A stretch of DNA of 64,000 bases from Robiginitomaculum sp. (GCA_026982415.1 JALSHE010000001.1:1-64000); one strand, 5' to 3'. Positions 24,222 to 36,214 are shown, numbered from the stretch's first letter. Notes: a model not told the origin generated them from the letters alone. Translations and numbers: made by a program.

Positions 24222-26135
24222 ATGCAAATGCGCAATTTTGCCCTCTGGGCTATTATCATCGTCATGTTTATGGTCATGATCACCGTCTCGCAAAACGCCA
24301 TGAAGCCTACGGCGCCCGAAGCTATGACTACGTCCGAATTTATGAGCGCGGTTGAGGCAGGGAATATTGATGATTTCAAAGTCGACGTGCAAAGTGATAC
24401 GATTACGGGCAAGACGACAGATGGCAAAACATTTACCTCGAATGTGCCGATTACCGGAGAATTATTGCAGAAATTTGATGAGCTAAATGTCACCTATGAC
24501 ACCAATCCGATAAAACAAACAAGCCTATTGGCGCAATTCTTGTTTACCGTTCTGCCGTTCATACTATTCATTGGTATCGCTATTTGGTTTATGCGCTCTA
24601 TGCAGGGTGGTGGTAAGGGCGGGGCGATGAGCTTTGGCAAATCCCGCGCCAAAATGTTGACCGAAGATCAAGGCAAGGTGACATTCGATGATGTTGCGGG
24701 CGTGGAAAACGCCAAAGAAGATCTCCAAGAGGTTATCGAATTTCTACAAGACCCAACAAAATTCCAACGCCTCGGCGCGAAAATCCCCACGGGTGCATTA
24801 CTCATCGGGCCTCCGGGGACGGGTAAAACCTTGCTGGCCAAAGCGGTGGCGGGCGAAGCGGGTGTGCCGTTCTTTACCATTTCCGGTTCCGACTTTGTTG
24901 AAATGTTTGTTGGTGTTGGTGCGTCGCGTGTCCGCGATATGTTCGAGCAAGCCCGCAAAAACGCGCCGTGTATTATCTTTATTGACGAAATTGATGCGGT
25001 CGGTCGCCATAGGGGTGTGGGTACATCCGGCGGTCACGAAGAGCGCGAACAGACTTTGAACCAACTCTTGGTCGAGATGGACGGATTTGACGGCCAGGAG
25101 GGCGTGATTATTATCGCCGCCACCAACCGCCCCGATGTTTTGGATAAAGCTCTTTTGCGCCCGGGACGTTTTGACCGCCAAATCGAAGTACCACTTCCGG
25201 ATATTTTAGGCCGCGAAAAAATTATTGCGGTGCATATGAAAAAAGTCCCGACAGCCCAAGACGTGGACAATAAATATATCGCGCGCGGTACGCCCGGCAT
25301 GTCCGGTGCCGACCTAGCCAATCTGGTCAACGAAGCTGCACTCTTGGCGGCGCGGCGCAATAAACGCAAAGTCACCATGCGCGAGTTTGAAGACGCCCGC
25401 GATAAAGTCCTGATGGGCGCAGAGCGCCGTTCCCTGTCTATGACCGAAGAAGAACGGGCAAATACGGCATACCACGAAGCTGGCCACGCTATTGTTGGCC
25501 TGAATATGCCCGGAGCGCACCCTATCCATAAGGCGACCATTATTCCCCGTGGTCGGGCGCTGGGCATGGTGCAATACTTGCCGGAACGCGACCAAATTTC
25601 ACAGTCCCGCGAACAAATGCTTGCCAGCATGGCTATGGCTATGGGCGGTCGTGCGGCGGAAGAGATTAAATTTGGCTATGACAAAGTCACCTCTGGCGCG
25701 TCTTCTGATATTGAACATGTGACCCGCATAGCCCGCGCTATGGTAACCGAATGGGGTTTATCTGATAAGGTCGGTCCGATTGCTTATAAGAATACTGACG
25801 TGGATAGTTTCATGCCGGGCATTGGGCGCGGCTCTGCAATCTCGCCGGAAACGGCTCGGTTGATTGAAGATGAGATAAAGCGTTTCGTCACCGAAGCCCA
25901 CGAGAAAGCCACGGCGATTCTCAAGAAAAAGAAGAAAGACTGGATACGCTTATCCGAAGCATTGCTGGAATACGAAACCCTGTCGGGCGACGAGATTAAA
26001 AACCTGCTATCGGATAATATTAAACCTAAACGTCCAGACTTCGATAATGATGATGGCAAGCCGGGCCTATCGGCTATCCCAACAACCAAGCCAAAGCCAA
26101 AACCATTAGGTGATAAGCCACAGCCTGAGGGGTAA
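24222..26135 (+). CDS. ftsH: ATP-dependent zinc metalloprotease FtsH
   Basis: This membrane-bound AAA+ protease (637 residues) has two N-terminal transmembrane helices ([17 protein letters not shown] and [19 protein letters not shown]). Walker A is [19 protein letters not shown], Walker [16 protein letters not shown], the second region of homology [20 protein letters not shown], and the zinc site HEAGH. It degrades misassembled membrane proteins and regulators. A TATAAT at 24174-24179 lies 43 bp upstream, but no convincing -35 accompanies it. Confidence 0.97.
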   Translation: MQMRNFALWAIIIVMFMVMITVSQNAMKPTAPEAMTTSEFMSAVEAGNIDDFKVDVQSDTITGKTTDGKTFTSNVPITGELLQKFDELNVTYDTNPIKQTSLLAQFLFTVLPFILFIGIAIWFMRSMQGGGKGGAMSFGKSRAKMLTEDQGKVTFDDVAGVENAKEDLQEVIEFLQDPTKFQRLGAKIPTGALLIGPPGTGKTLLAKAVAGEAGVPFFTISGSDFVEMFVGVGASRVRDMFEQARKNAPCIIFIDEIDAVGRHRGVGTSGGHEEREQTLNQLLVEMDGFDGQEGVIIIAATNRPDVLDKALLRPGRFDRQIEVPLPDILGREKIIAVHMKKVPTAQDVDNKYIARGTPGMSGADLANLVNEAALLAARRNKRKVTMREFEDARDKVLMGAERRSLSMTEEERANTAYHEAGHAIVGLNMPGAHPIHKATIIPRGRALGMVQYLPERDQISQSREQMLASMAMAMGGRAAEEIKFGYDKVTSGASSDIEHVTRIARAMVTEWGLSDKVGPIAYKNTDVDSFMPGIGRGSAISPETARLIEDEIKRFVTEAHEKATAILKKKKKDWIRLSEALLEYETLSGDEIKNLLSDNIKPKRPDFDNDDGKPGLSAIPTTKPKPKPLGDKPQPEG

Positions 26136-26140
26136 TAAAC

Positions 26141-26228
26141 TGTAGGGTGGATTAGGCTCTTCGCCGTAATCCACCAATGGCACTCACCGAGCGGTGGATT
26201 ACGCGTAAGAGCGCTAATCCACCCTACA
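26141..26228. repeat. Dispersed palindromic element, copy C
   Basis: This 88-bp copy starts TGTAGGGTGGATTAGGC and ends GCTAATCCACCCTACA, with internal GTAATCCACC and GGTGGATTACGCG arms. It lies 5 bp after the ftsH stop and fills most of the gap to folP. Besides being a repeat it could serve as an attenuating or RNA-stabilising hairpin. Confidence 0.85.
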
Positions 26229-26245
26229 AAACTGGTAATTATCTC

Positions 26246-27064
26246 ATGACCAACAGTCCAAAAATCATGGGCATATTGAATGTGACGCCGGACAGCTTTT
26301 CGGATGGTGGGCAGTTTGACGGGGTTGAGCAGGCGGTGGCACGGGCGCACGCCATGGTGCGGGCTGGTGCGGATATTATTGACATTGGCGGCGAGAGTAC
26401 ACGGCCCGGTGCGGTTGTGGTCGGTGAAGCCGAAGAATTGGCGCGGGTCATGCCTGTGATAGAGGCGCTTGCTGGTTTTGACGCAGATATTTCCATAGAT
26501 ACGCGCAGGCCAGCAGTGGCGCAGGCGGCTGTCAAGGCCGGGGCTAGTATATGGAATGATGTTACGGCTTTGGAATTTGATGAAACGTCAATAGAAATAG
26601 CCGCCAAGCTTGGCTGCAAAGTCGTCCTCATGCACATGCGTGGTACGCCTGAGACTATGCAGGATAACCCGCACTATAACAATGTGGTGGCAGAGGAGAT
26701 GGCGTATCTAAAAGCCCGCATGAGTGTTGCAATGAAAGCTGGCGTAAAGCGCCAAAACATCATCCTCGACCCCGGTATCGGCTTTGGTAAACGCCTAGAA
26801 GACAATCTCGACCTGCTACAACATCTGGACGATTTCCATATATTGGGTCGCCCTATACTCTTGGGCGCATCGCGCAAAAGTTTCATGGGCGCGTTAGACG
26901 GCAGTGATGTAGCAGGCAGGCTCGGCGGCAGCATAGCCAGCGCCCTTTGGGGTGCGTCTATGGGCGCTTCTATTTTGCGGGTGCATGATGTAGAAGAAAC
27001 TGTGCAGGCGCTGAAAGTTTGGAGAGCGATTGGGGGGAGAGCGAATGGCAAAGATAAAATTTGA
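26246..27064 (+). CDS. folP: Dihydropteroate synthase FolP
   Basis: FolP joins p-aminobenzoate to dihydropterin pyrophosphate in folate synthesis. The 272-residue product has GILNVTPDSFSDGG, DIIDIGGESTRPGA, LMHMRGTPETMQ, ILDPGIGFGKRLEDNL and LLGASRKSFMG. The track start lies inside the upstream palindromic repeat; ATG 26246 fits the family length. It overlaps the next gene by 20 bp. Confidence 0.96.
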   Translation: MTNSPKIMGILNVTPDSFSDGGQFDGVEQAVARAHAMVRAGADIIDIGGESTRPGAVVVGEAEELARVMPVIEALAGFDADISIDTRRPAVAQAAVKAGASIWNDVTALEFDETSIEIAAKLGCKVVLMHMRGTPETMQDNPHYNNVVAEEMAYLKARMSVAMKAGVKRQNIILDPGIGFGKRLEDNLDLLQHLDDFHILGRPILLGASRKSFMGALDGSDVAGRLGGSIASALWGASMGASILRVHDVEETVQALKVWRAIGGRANGKDKI

Positions 27065-27440
27065 CTGGAGCCTTGTGAAGAACCGCTCTGAGCTTGGGCG
27101 GAAATTGATGTTGGAAAGATTAGTCAAACAAAACAGAAAACACCAATTAGTGGCATATGCTTTGTGGGCATTACTTGCCGGATTAGGTTTACACAGGATG
27201 TATCTTGGGCAATGGCGGCAAGCATTTTCATTGATTGGTTTTTATCTTTTCGCGCTATTGACACCTAGCTTACTACTCTTAAGCGGTAATGTTGCGCTCC
27301 GGAACTCCAGTCTAACGACAATATTATTGTTAGCAGGCATTGGTATTTGGTTGTATGAGGGGGTTCGATTGTATTCTTTAGTGCGAAGATGGAATGAGGA
27401 ACTTCGAAAGGAAATAGAAATAAGTATGGCATTTGTATGA
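27045..27440 (+). CDS. TM2-domain-like membrane protein
   Basis: The 131-residue product has a basic N terminus, then VAYALWALLAGLGLHRMYLGQWRQAFSLIGFYLFAL, which matches the TM2 motif (G-LG-HR-YLG). A further hydrophobic helix near 85-110 follows, and a charged C terminus. The ATG at 27045 has GGAG upstream and is preferred to TTG 27030. It is wedged between folP (20-bp overlap) and thiD (4-bp overlap), so it is translationally coupled, but no role in folate or thiamine synthesis is evident. Confidence 0.7.
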   Translation: MAKIKFDWSLVKNRSELGRKLMLERLVKQNRKHQLVAYALWALLAGLGLHRMYLGQWRQAFSLIGFYLFALLTPSLLLLSGNVALRNSSLTTILLLAGIGIWLYEGVRLYSLVRRWNEELRKEIEISMAFV

Positions 27441-28330
27441 CAGATAACCCAACACCCCGCGTTCTTATCATCGCTGGCTCCGACAGCTCCGGCGGGGCGG
27501 GCATTCAAGCCGACATCAAAACCTGTGCGGCGTTTGGGGTTTATTCGGCTACGGCGATTACGGCGATTACGGCGCAGAATACGCTTGGTGTGCAGCGGGT
27601 TGAGGCTTTGCCTGCGGACTTGGTGGCTGACCAGATGCGGTCTGTGCTTAGGGATATTGGGGCGGATGTGATTAAAATTGGTATGTTGGCCAATGGGGAG
27701 ATTATCCGGGCTGTGGCTGATGTTATTATCAATGATGCGGAAGATTGTACCGTAGTGCTCGACCCGGTTATGGTGGCGACTAGTGGTGATAGATTGCTGG
27801 AAGATGCGGCAATTGATTGCCCAAAAGAGATTATGAAAGAATTACTGTTGCCGCTGGCTGATGTGGTCACACCAAATATCGACGAAGCGGAAATTTTAAC
27901 CGGGATGCGACCCGATGACGTTGACGGATTGATACAGGCCGGAGAACGGTTATTGGAAATGGGGGCTTATGCGGCGCTGATGAAAGGCGGGCATCTTGAG
28001 AGTAAAAGCATCACAGATGTTCTCGTCGCGCCCGACGGTAATCACATCATGAGCGCCCCGCGCATATATTCGCGCCATACCCATGGCACGGGCTGTACAT
28101 TGGCAAGCGCTGTTGCGGCACTCTTAGCCCAAGGCGCCCCCCTAGAGATTGCCGTGCGCGAAGCTAGGGAATTTGTGTTCGAAGCTATCCGCACCGCACC
28201 AAAACTCGGCAAAGGCAATGGTCCGCTCAATCACGGCTTGGGCAATGGTTTAGGCACTGGCTTGGGGCAGGACGAAAAGCCAGCGGAACAAGATGCAAAT
28301 AACCCGTTCGCCGCGCTTAAGGATTTATAG
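27437..28330 (+). CDS. thiD: Hydroxymethylpyrimidine/phosphomethylpyrimidine kinase ThiD
   Basis: ThiD phosphorylates HMP and HMP-phosphate in thiamine synthesis. The 297-residue ribokinase-fold enzyme has IAGSDSSGGAGIQADIKTCAAFGVY, VIKIGMLANGEII, VLDPVMVATSGDRLL, VTPNIDEAEILTG and the anion-hole/catalytic HGTGCTLASA. A low-complexity C-terminal extension (NHGLGNGLGTGLGQDEKPAEQ) is unusual for the family. It is the last gene of this plus-strand run. Confidence 0.94.
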   Translation: MTDNPTPRVLIIAGSDSSGGAGIQADIKTCAAFGVYSATAITAITAQNTLGVQRVEALPADLVADQMRSVLRDIGADVIKIGMLANGEIIRAVADVIINDAEDCTVVLDPVMVATSGDRLLEDAAIDCPKEIMKELLLPLADVVTPNIDEAEILTGMRPDDVDGLIQAGERLLEMGAYAALMKGGHLESKSITDVLVAPDGNHIMSAPRIYSRHTHGTGCTLASAVAALLAQGAPLEIAVREAREFVFEAIRTAPKLGKGNGPLNHGLGNGLGTGLGQDEKPAEQDANNPFAALKDL

Positions 28331-28337
28331 GTTTCTC

Positions 28338-28360
28338 CTCCCCCCATAAATGGGGGGAAG
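28338..28360. terminator. Hairpin between convergent thiD and eamA
   Basis: CCCCCCAT-AA-ATGGGGGG (28340-28357) forms a G/C-rich hairpin 10 bp after thiD and just before the stop of the convergent transporter gene. There is no U-tract, so it may be a weak bidirectional terminator. A similar CTCCCCCACAAGTGGGGTGAGGAT motif occurs at about 60529-60553. Confidence 0.35.
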
Positions 28361-28363
28361 GAT

Positions 28364-29248
28364 TCATATTTTACTATCGCTACGCGCAACATACATGCCC
28401 ACCGTTACAATCACCATTGCGAGAACTGTGCGCCCCGAAAAGGCTTCGCCGAGGAATAATATTCCGGCAATAATTGAGCATACCGGCACTAGATAAACTA
28501 GGCGGGCGATTAGGCTGGGGCCGCTTATTTGTACCAGCCGGAGATACAATATTTGTGCAACCCCTGTTGCACCCACGGCCAAAACAACCAGAGCAATGAG
28601 CGCGGAGTTTGGCGGAATTGATTCTGGTAATCCGGTAGATAATGCAAATAGCAATGAGGCGGTTGCGGCGGCTATGAGCATGATTGCCGCGCCGAGACTG
28701 GCGGGGGTATCCGGGGCGCGTTTGGCGATTATAGTCAACACTGCATAGCAAAATGCCGTCAATAAAATCAGGCCTTGGGCGCGCCATTCTCCGACGAGTT
28801 CCAGTTCAAAGGGTATAGGGACAAATAGAAATATCAGGCCTGCGAAACCTATCAAAAAACCAAAACTTTTACGCCATGTTAGCCGTTCGTCTTTAATGAA
28901 AAAATGCGCTAGCACTATTGTAAACAAGGGCATGACGCCCGCGAGAATAGAGGTTAGGCCGCTCTCAATGACTTTCTGACCACTGGCGGTAAAATAAAAC
29001 GGGAGCGCCATACCAATCAGCCCCATAAGCGAATACCAACGCCAGCGAGGATCGCTCAGAGGCGGGAATTTATGTCCGCGCCACAGGGCGTAGGCCACTA
29101 AAACAAAGGCAGCAATGAAGGTGCGCACGGCCACTAGCCATGCCGGAGAAATTGTGTCCACTATATACCCAATAAGCGTATATGCCGTGCCCCAAATGAC
29201 CACTATGGCTATACAGGCGGCATAAAATAGTGGTTTGCGGTCTTGCAT
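28364..29248 (-). CDS. EamA/DMT-family transporter, paralogue 1
   Basis: The 294-residue membrane protein has ten predicted helices in two EamA halves. It begins LFYAACIAIVVIWGTAYTLIGYIVDTISPAWLVAVRTFIAAFVLVAYA and contains the typical SGLTSILAGVMPLFTIVLAHFFIKDERLTWRKSFGFLIGFAGL. Such proteins usually export metabolites or amino acids; the substrate is unknown. It is the distal member of three adjacent paralogues, 14 bp after the second. Confidence 0.88.
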   Translation of the reverse strand: MQDRKPLFYAACIAIVVIWGTAYTLIGYIVDTISPAWLVAVRTFIAAFVLVAYALWRGHKFPPLSDPRWRWYSLMGLIGMALPFYFTASGQKVIESGLTSILAGVMPLFTIVLAHFFIKDERLTWRKSFGFLIGFAGLIFLFVPIPFELELVGEWRAQGLILLTAFCYAVLTIIAKRAPDTPASLGAAIMLIAAATASLLFALSTGLPESIPPNSALIALVVLAVGATGVAQILYLRLVQISGPSLIARLVYLVPVCSIIAGILFLGEAFSGRTVLAMVIVTVGMYVARSDSKI

Positions 29249-29262
29249 AATATGCCTTGTTT

Positions 29263-30168
29263 TTATTTTGTTTTTTCACCCATGCGGGCAATAGCCAAGC
29301 CTATGAGTATGATGACCAGAGCAATAATATACCGTTGATGCAAGCTTTCTCGTAAAAATACCATTCCAGATATAATGGCGACTATAGGGACGATATAGTT
29401 GATTTTGGCGATGAGGCTAGGGCCAGAAATTTGCAAAAGCCGTAGATATAATAAATTGCCGAAAAAAGTCGCGCCGATAGTGAGAGCGGCGAGTGCGCCG
29501 ATGATTTTTGCAGGTGGTATTGTCCTAGGCATTTCTGATCCTGCGAGCAGGTAAGCACCGAGCAAGGCGCTGACCGCGCCGCCGATGAGCATCATAGCCG
29601 CACCGACGCTGGCGGGGTTTTCTGGCGCCCGCTTGCCCAGTATAGACGTAGATGCATAACCAAATGCCGCGAGGATTATCAAAGCTTGCGCCTGCCAATT
29701 ATCCACCAAAGACCAGCTTAGTTCGGCAGGTAAGAACAGTACGCATACCCCGATAAAACCGATGAAAAACCCCAAAGATTTAAGCCTGGTCAGAGGTTCG
29801 GATTTCACAAAAAAATGTGCGAGGATGACTGTGAACAGTGGCGTTACACCGATCAAGATTGAAATCAGCCCCGAATCGACACCCGCATTATAGCCCCGGG
29901 CGATTAAATAAAACGGGATAGTCATACCGATAAACCCCATAGTCCCGTAAAACAGCCAGCTTTTGTTTGTCAGACTTGGCAATTTATTGCCGCGTAAATA
30001 TACGAATGCGACCATCAACATGGCCGCAAATATCATACGGATTGCCACTTGCCAGGCCTCGCTAATGATGGCCGCATCAATAGTGCCGACCAAGGTATAT
30101 TCCGTACCCCAAACAAGCAAAGTGATGGGCACTAAAAGCCATAAATTGTAAAAGGGAGATTTATCCAT
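29263..30168 (-). CDS. EamA/DMT-family transporter, paralogue 2
   Basis: This 301-residue, ten-helix protein closely parallels its neighbours: LVPITLLVWGTEYTLVGTIDAAIISEAWQVAIRMIFAA, SGLISILIGVTPLFTVILAHFFVKSEPLTRLKSLGFFIGFIGVCVLFLP. Its ATG overlaps the stop of paralogue 3 by one base (TAATG), showing translational coupling. Substrate is unknown. Confidence 0.88.
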   Translation of the reverse strand: MDKSPFYNLWLLVPITLLVWGTEYTLVGTIDAAIISEAWQVAIRMIFAAMLMVAFVYLRGNKLPSLTNKSWLFYGTMGFIGMTIPFYLIARGYNAGVDSGLISILIGVTPLFTVILAHFFVKSEPLTRLKSLGFFIGFIGVCVLFLPAELSWSLVDNWQAQALIILAAFGYASTSILGKRAPENPASVGAAMMLIGGAVSALLGAYLLAGSEMPRTIPPAKIIGALAALTIGATFFGNLLYLRLLQISGPSLIAKINYIVPIVAIISGMVFLRESLHQRYIIALVIILIGLAIARMGEKTK

Positions 30169-31085
30169 TAGGAAGATTTGTCTTCAATACGGGCTATAAG
30201 TAGCCCGGTTATAATGATCATCATAGCCGCTACAGAGCGCCAACTGAAGTCTTCGCTCAGGAATATAATACCGAAAACCAGCGCGAATACTGGCACTAAA
30301 TAATTGATCTTGGCAATCATGCTAGGGCCAGACATTTTGATAACTTTGAGATAAAGGATGTCGGATAGGCCAGTTGAAAACACGGTGAGTATGAAAAGAG
30401 CCAGCAAGACTCCGCCCGAATAATCTCCGCCCGGCGCGCCGGATAAAAGTGCGGGGACAAGCGCCGTCACAGCCGCTGTGATCAACATAATCGCCGCGCC
30501 CACGCTGGCCGTAGTATCGGGTGCGCGTTTTGCAACGATTGCCGCCAATGCGTAGCTGAGCGCGACCATCAATATAAATATTTGGGCGTGCCAGTTTTGG
30601 ATAAGTTCTAAGGATAAATTTTCGGGGATAAACAAAAACACGACCCCGATAAAACCAATGATAAAGCCCATAGACTTGCGCAAGTTCAGGCGCTCTGATT
30701 TCACAAAGAAATGCGCCAGCAAAATAGTCATGAGCGGCGTAACACCATTTGTGAGAATAGACGAAATTCCGCTTTCCACCCCGTATTCATTGCCCTTGGC
30801 CAGCAAATAAAACGGCGCAGTCATACCGAGAAATCCCATAAGGCCGTACCAGAACCAGCGCTTATCGGACAGGGGCGGTAGTTTCATGCCGCGTATATAA
30901 ACGAATAGCGTGATTCCTATTGCCGGTAAAATTGTCCGTGCGGCAGGTATCCATTCCGCCGGAAACCCACCAGAATAGACCGCATAATACATCAGATTAT
31001 AAGCTGTCGCCCAAATTAGGACAATGGCGGCAACATAGACGTATAATTGCAGAGTACTGCTTTCGGATTTTGTTTGTTTGTCCAT
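30168..31085 (-). CDS. EamA/DMT-family transporter, paralogue 3
   Basis: The 305-residue protein is the first gene of the three-gene set in the direction of transcription. It has AAIVLIWATAYNLMYYAVYSGGFPAEWIPAARTILPAIG and SGISSILTNGVTPLMTILLAHFFVKSERLNLRKSMGFIIGFIGVVFLFIP. Like the others it should be an inner-membrane exporter with ten helices. The sequences have diverged considerably, suggesting an old triplication with separate substrates. Confidence 0.88.
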   Translation of the reverse strand: MDKQTKSESSTLQLYVYVAAIVLIWATAYNLMYYAVYSGGFPAEWIPAARTILPAIGITLFVYIRGMKLPPLSDKRWFWYGLMGFLGMTAPFYLLAKGNEYGVESGISSILTNGVTPLMTILLAHFFVKSERLNLRKSMGFIIGFIGVVFLFIPENLSLELIQNWHAQIFILMVALSYALAAIVAKRAPDTTASVGAAIMLITAAVTALVPALLSGAPGGDYSGGVLLALFILTVFSTGLSDILYLKVIKMSGPSMIAKINYLVPVFALVFGIIFLSEDFSWRSVAAMMIIITGLLIARIEDKSS

Positions 31086-31180
31086 TATCCCTAGCTATTG
31101 AAACGCACATACACTTGCAAGCTATAAAAACCCCGGCTTACTTTTAAGTGTAGGTAGAGCGCAGCGTGGGGTCGAGGCGG

Positions 31181-31792
31181 TTACCTTGGCGAAGTCCTTT
31201 TCTGCCGTATCGCCGTAGACGAAAGTGCGTTTAGCGGTGGGGTTAAATATGTCCATGCGGGGGCTTCGTAGCTGGCTAGGGTGTGGGCTTGTTGCTCATT
31301 GATGCGGGCATAGCTGTATTGGCGGGCGGCTTGGGACAGGCGGGCTTTTAGGGTGTCGCTGGTTTTTGCGCCGGATCTTGTGTCATTTCTGGCAATTACG
31401 GCTATGGGTACAGTTTCCATAATCTCGCGCCAACCTTTCCATTTTGGGAGCTGCATCAAATTATCTGCACCCATGAGAAAGACAAAATTTGTGCGCGGCC
31501 AGCGTTTTTTGGCACGGCGTAAGGTCTCCACCGTATAGCGTGTGCCGAAATCACGTTCCATGTGGCTGATATGCATACGCGGAGGGAGGTCGAGCGCTTC
31601 CACGCTTGCCACTCTTTGCTTATAGGGCGTTTGGTCTGTTTTTAGGGGGTTGCCCGGACTAACCATCCACCAGATTTGATCCAGCCCCAGCCGTTGCAAG
31701 CCACATTCTGCCACATGTAAATGCCCGGCGTGGGCAGGATTGAACGATCCGCCAAACAGACCGATGTTTTGCCTATCATAGCTCAAGCCCAT
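31181..31792 (-). CDS. nadD: Nicotinate-mononucleotide adenylyltransferase NadD
   Basis: NadD converts NaMN to NaAD in NAD synthesis. The 203-residue product has the nucleotidyltransferase motif IGLFGGSFNPAHAGHLHVAE (HxGH), WWMVSPGNPLK, FVFLMGADNLMQLPKWKGW and the C-terminal ISSTAIR-like segment LSSTAIRQ. It is the last gene of the obgE-proB-proA-nadD operon, 4 bp after proA; nadD beside proA and obgE is common in alphaproteobacteria. Confidence 0.95.
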   Translation of the reverse strand: MGLSYDRQNIGLFGGSFNPAHAGHLHVAECGLQRLGLDQIWWMVSPGNPLKTDQTPYKQRVASVEALDLPPRMHISHMERDFGTRYTVETLRRAKKRWPRTNFVFLMGADNLMQLPKWKGWREIMETVPIAVIARNDTRSGAKTSDTLKARLSQAARQYSYARINEQQAHTLASYEAPAWTYLTPPLNALSSTAIRQKRTSPR

Positions 31793-31796
31793 AACC

Positions 31797-33055
31797 TCAT
31801 GGTCTGGTTTGTCCCGTGCCTAGCACCTGATATTTATAACTGGTCAAATGTTGTGCCCCGACGGGGCCGCGTGCGTGCAGGCGGCCTGTGGCAATGCCAA
31901 TTTCTGCGCCAAACCCAAATTCGCCACCGTCGGCATATTGGGTCGAGGCATTGTGCATGACAATGGCACTGTCGACCTTGGCCAGGAATTCTTGCGCCAC
32001 GGCCTCGTCTTGGGCGATGATAGCGTCCGTGTGATTGCTACCATATTGGTCAATATGGGCGAGGGCGGCGTCTAGTCCGTCCACAATTTTTATATTGAGG
32101 ATAGCGTCCAGATGTTCTGTCATGAAATCAGCTTCACTGGCGGGGTTAATCGTACCGACTTTGGCACAGGCTTGCGCATCACCGCGCAGCTCGCAACCTG
32201 TTTCCAAGAGGGCATTGGCCAATATAGGCAGCAGATCCAGCGCCGCTATATCTAAGAGCAATGTCTCGGTGGAGCCGCAAATTCCGGTGCGCCGCATTTT
32301 GGCGTTGACGAGTACATCCCGCGCCATGTCCGGGTCGGCATCCGCATGAATATAAGTATGATTTCGACCCTCCAAATGGGCAAGCACAGGGACACGGGCG
32401 TCTTGTTGTACCCGCCCGACCAGACCTTTGCCGCCACGCGGAATGATCAGGTCTATATTGCCGTCTAAACCCGCCAGCATATGGCCGACGGCATCGCGGC
32501 TTGTTGTGCCCACATATTGCACACAGGTTTCGGGTAAGCCGGCGACTGTCAGGCCACGGGTAATAGCCTTATGGATAGCAATATTGGAGTGCAGGGCTTC
32601 GGAGCCACCGCGCAAAATACAGGCATTGGCAGACTTGATACACAGGGAGGCAGCATCTGCCGTCACATTGGGGCGGCTTTCATATATCATGCCAATAACG
32701 CCCAGCGGTGTGCGGACTTTGGCTATGGTCAGTCCGTTGGGGCGCGTCCAACGCTCGTCCTCTGCGCCGATAGGGTCGGGCAGGGCGGCCACAGCTTCTA
32801 ATCCTGTTGCGATGTCCTCTATGCGCTCATCAGATAATTTCAGGCGGTCAAGCATGGCCGGGGTAAGCCCTTTATCCGCACCTGCCGCCATGTCCTTGGC
32901 GTTATTACTTAGGATTTCCGTAGCGGCTTTGCGTACCTGTACCGCCATTGCAAGAATAGCATTGGTGCGGGCTTCTCCGCTGGCGAGCCGTAAAGTATTT
33001 GCAGCAGTACGGGCCTTTGCACCCAAGTCTGTCATGTATTTTTCAAGATTATCTA

Positions 33056-33059
<4 letters not shown>
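31797..33059 (-). CDS. proA: Glutamate-5-semialdehyde dehydrogenase ProA
   Basis: ProA reduces glutamyl-5-phosphate to the semialdehyde in proline synthesis. The 420-residue protein has LGVIGMIYESRPNVTADAASLCIKSANACILRGG, IDLIIPRGGKGL, the catalytic cysteine in MRRTGICGSTETLL and the C-terminal GPVGAQHLTSYKYQVLG. It overlaps proB by 4 bp (ATGA). putA, which degrades proline, lies about 13 kb away on the other strand. Confidence 0.96.
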
Positions 33060-35256
<2,197 letters not shown>

Positions 35257-35261
35257 TTATC

Positions 35262-35810
35262 CTATAGCGTCGACCAACGCGCCGCAGTATTACGGGGTAG
35301 GCGATACTCTATGCTGTTATATTTTTTGCCGCGTGCCACGGAAAAAAGCTGGCTTGGTTCGTTCTTATCAATAAACCCTAGCTTTTCAAGCACTCGTCCT
35401 GATGCGGGGTTATCCGCAAAATATCCCGCATCGATATAGGGGACGTCCAATGCGCGAAACCCTTCCGTGAGCAGGCATTTTGCGGCTTCTGGCATATATC
35501 CTTTGCCCCAAAATTCTTTTGCGAGCCAATAACCGATTTCCCAATTATCTTGGTCGTTCTTAAACAGATCGACCACACCCATCATGCTGTCATCGGTTTT
35601 AGTGATTGCATAGGCGAATGATTGACCACGGCGCCAATCGGCAGATGAGCGCATGAGCCAAAACTCTGCGCTCAAACCAAAATAGGGCAGGGGTAGAGTA
35701 GCTGTCATCCGTAGAATATCCGGGTCGTTAATCCGCTGAGCCATGGTTCGCGCATCGGAATTTCGTGTCCGGCGGAGGGTTAATCTGTGTGTTTTAAGTA
35801 AGTCTCGCAT
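35262..35810 (-). CDS. GNAT-family N-acetyltransferase (RimJ/RimL-like)
   Basis: The 182-residue product has an N terminus LLKTHRLTLRRTRNSDARTMAQRINDPDILRMTATLPLPY. The acetyl-CoA region is WEIGYWLAKEFWGKGYMPEAAKCLL with ENPASGRVLEKLGF-like FADNPASGRVLEKLGFI, as in RimJ/RimL protein-acetyltransferases. The track start at 35855 lies inside the rpmA terminator hairpin, so ATG 35810 is used. The gene is the first of the obgE operon. Confidence 0.88.
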   Translation of the reverse strand: MRDLLKTHRLTLRRTRNSDARTMAQRINDPDILRMTATLPLPYFGLSAEFWLMRSSADWRRGQSFAYAITKTDDSMMGVVDLFKNDQDNWEIGYWLAKEFWGKGYMPEAAKCLLTEGFRALDVPYIDAGYFADNPASGRVLEKLGFIDKNEPSQLFSVARGKKYNSIEYRLPRNTAARWSTL

Positions 35811-35826
35811 TTTGCAATCCCAAACG

Positions 35827-35860
35827 AAAAAAAAGGAAGATGGGCGGTGACCCATCTTCC
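35827..35860 (-). terminator. Rho-independent terminator of rplU-rpmA
   Basis: Read on the minus strand, GGAAGATGGG pairs perfectly with CCCATCTTCC (10-bp stem, 6-base loop) and is followed by eight U residues. It lies about 50 bp after the rpmA stop and just before the GNAT gene. Confidence 0.9.
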
Positions 35861-35912
35861 CTAAATTCGTTTAGGTTATTTGATCACCAAGAAGCGGTGA
35901 TTTCAATATCAC

Positions 35913-36176
35913 CTATTTTACCGTTTCTGGCTGCACAGACACAAAGGTGCGTTTGTTGCGTTTGGTAACAAATGCAACGCGGCCTTCGGCTTTGGCAAAG
36001 AGAGTATGGTCTTTTCCCATACCGACATTGTCGCCTGGAAAGAATTTGGTGCCGCGTTGGCGGATGATGATGTTGCCAGGAATAACGGCTTGTCCGCCAG
36101 ATTTCTTGACGCCTAGACGACGGCCTGCACTATCGCGACCGTTATTCGATGAACCACCAGCTTTTTTATGTGCCAT
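35913..36176 (-). CDS. rpmA: 50S ribosomal protein L27
   Basis: The 87-residue L27 begins [31 protein letters not shown] and continues with [29 protein letters not shown]. Both are conserved; the N-terminal tail reaches the peptidyl-transferase centre. It follows rplU by 38 bp and is followed by a strong terminator. Confidence 0.97.
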   Translation of the reverse strand: MAHKKAGGSSNNGRDSAGRRLGVKKSGGQAVIPGNIIIRQRGTKFFPGDNVGMGKDHTLFAKAEGRVAFVTKRNKRTFVSVQPETVK

Positions 36177-36214
36177 GTTAAAGTCTCCATTTTACCCGAA
36201 AAGCGGGTAGTCTA

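Noticed and set aside
27437-28330. TPP riboswitch for thiD
   Set aside because: thiD overlaps the preceding gene by 4 bp, leaving no leader, and no THI-box-like sequence was seen upstream of the run.
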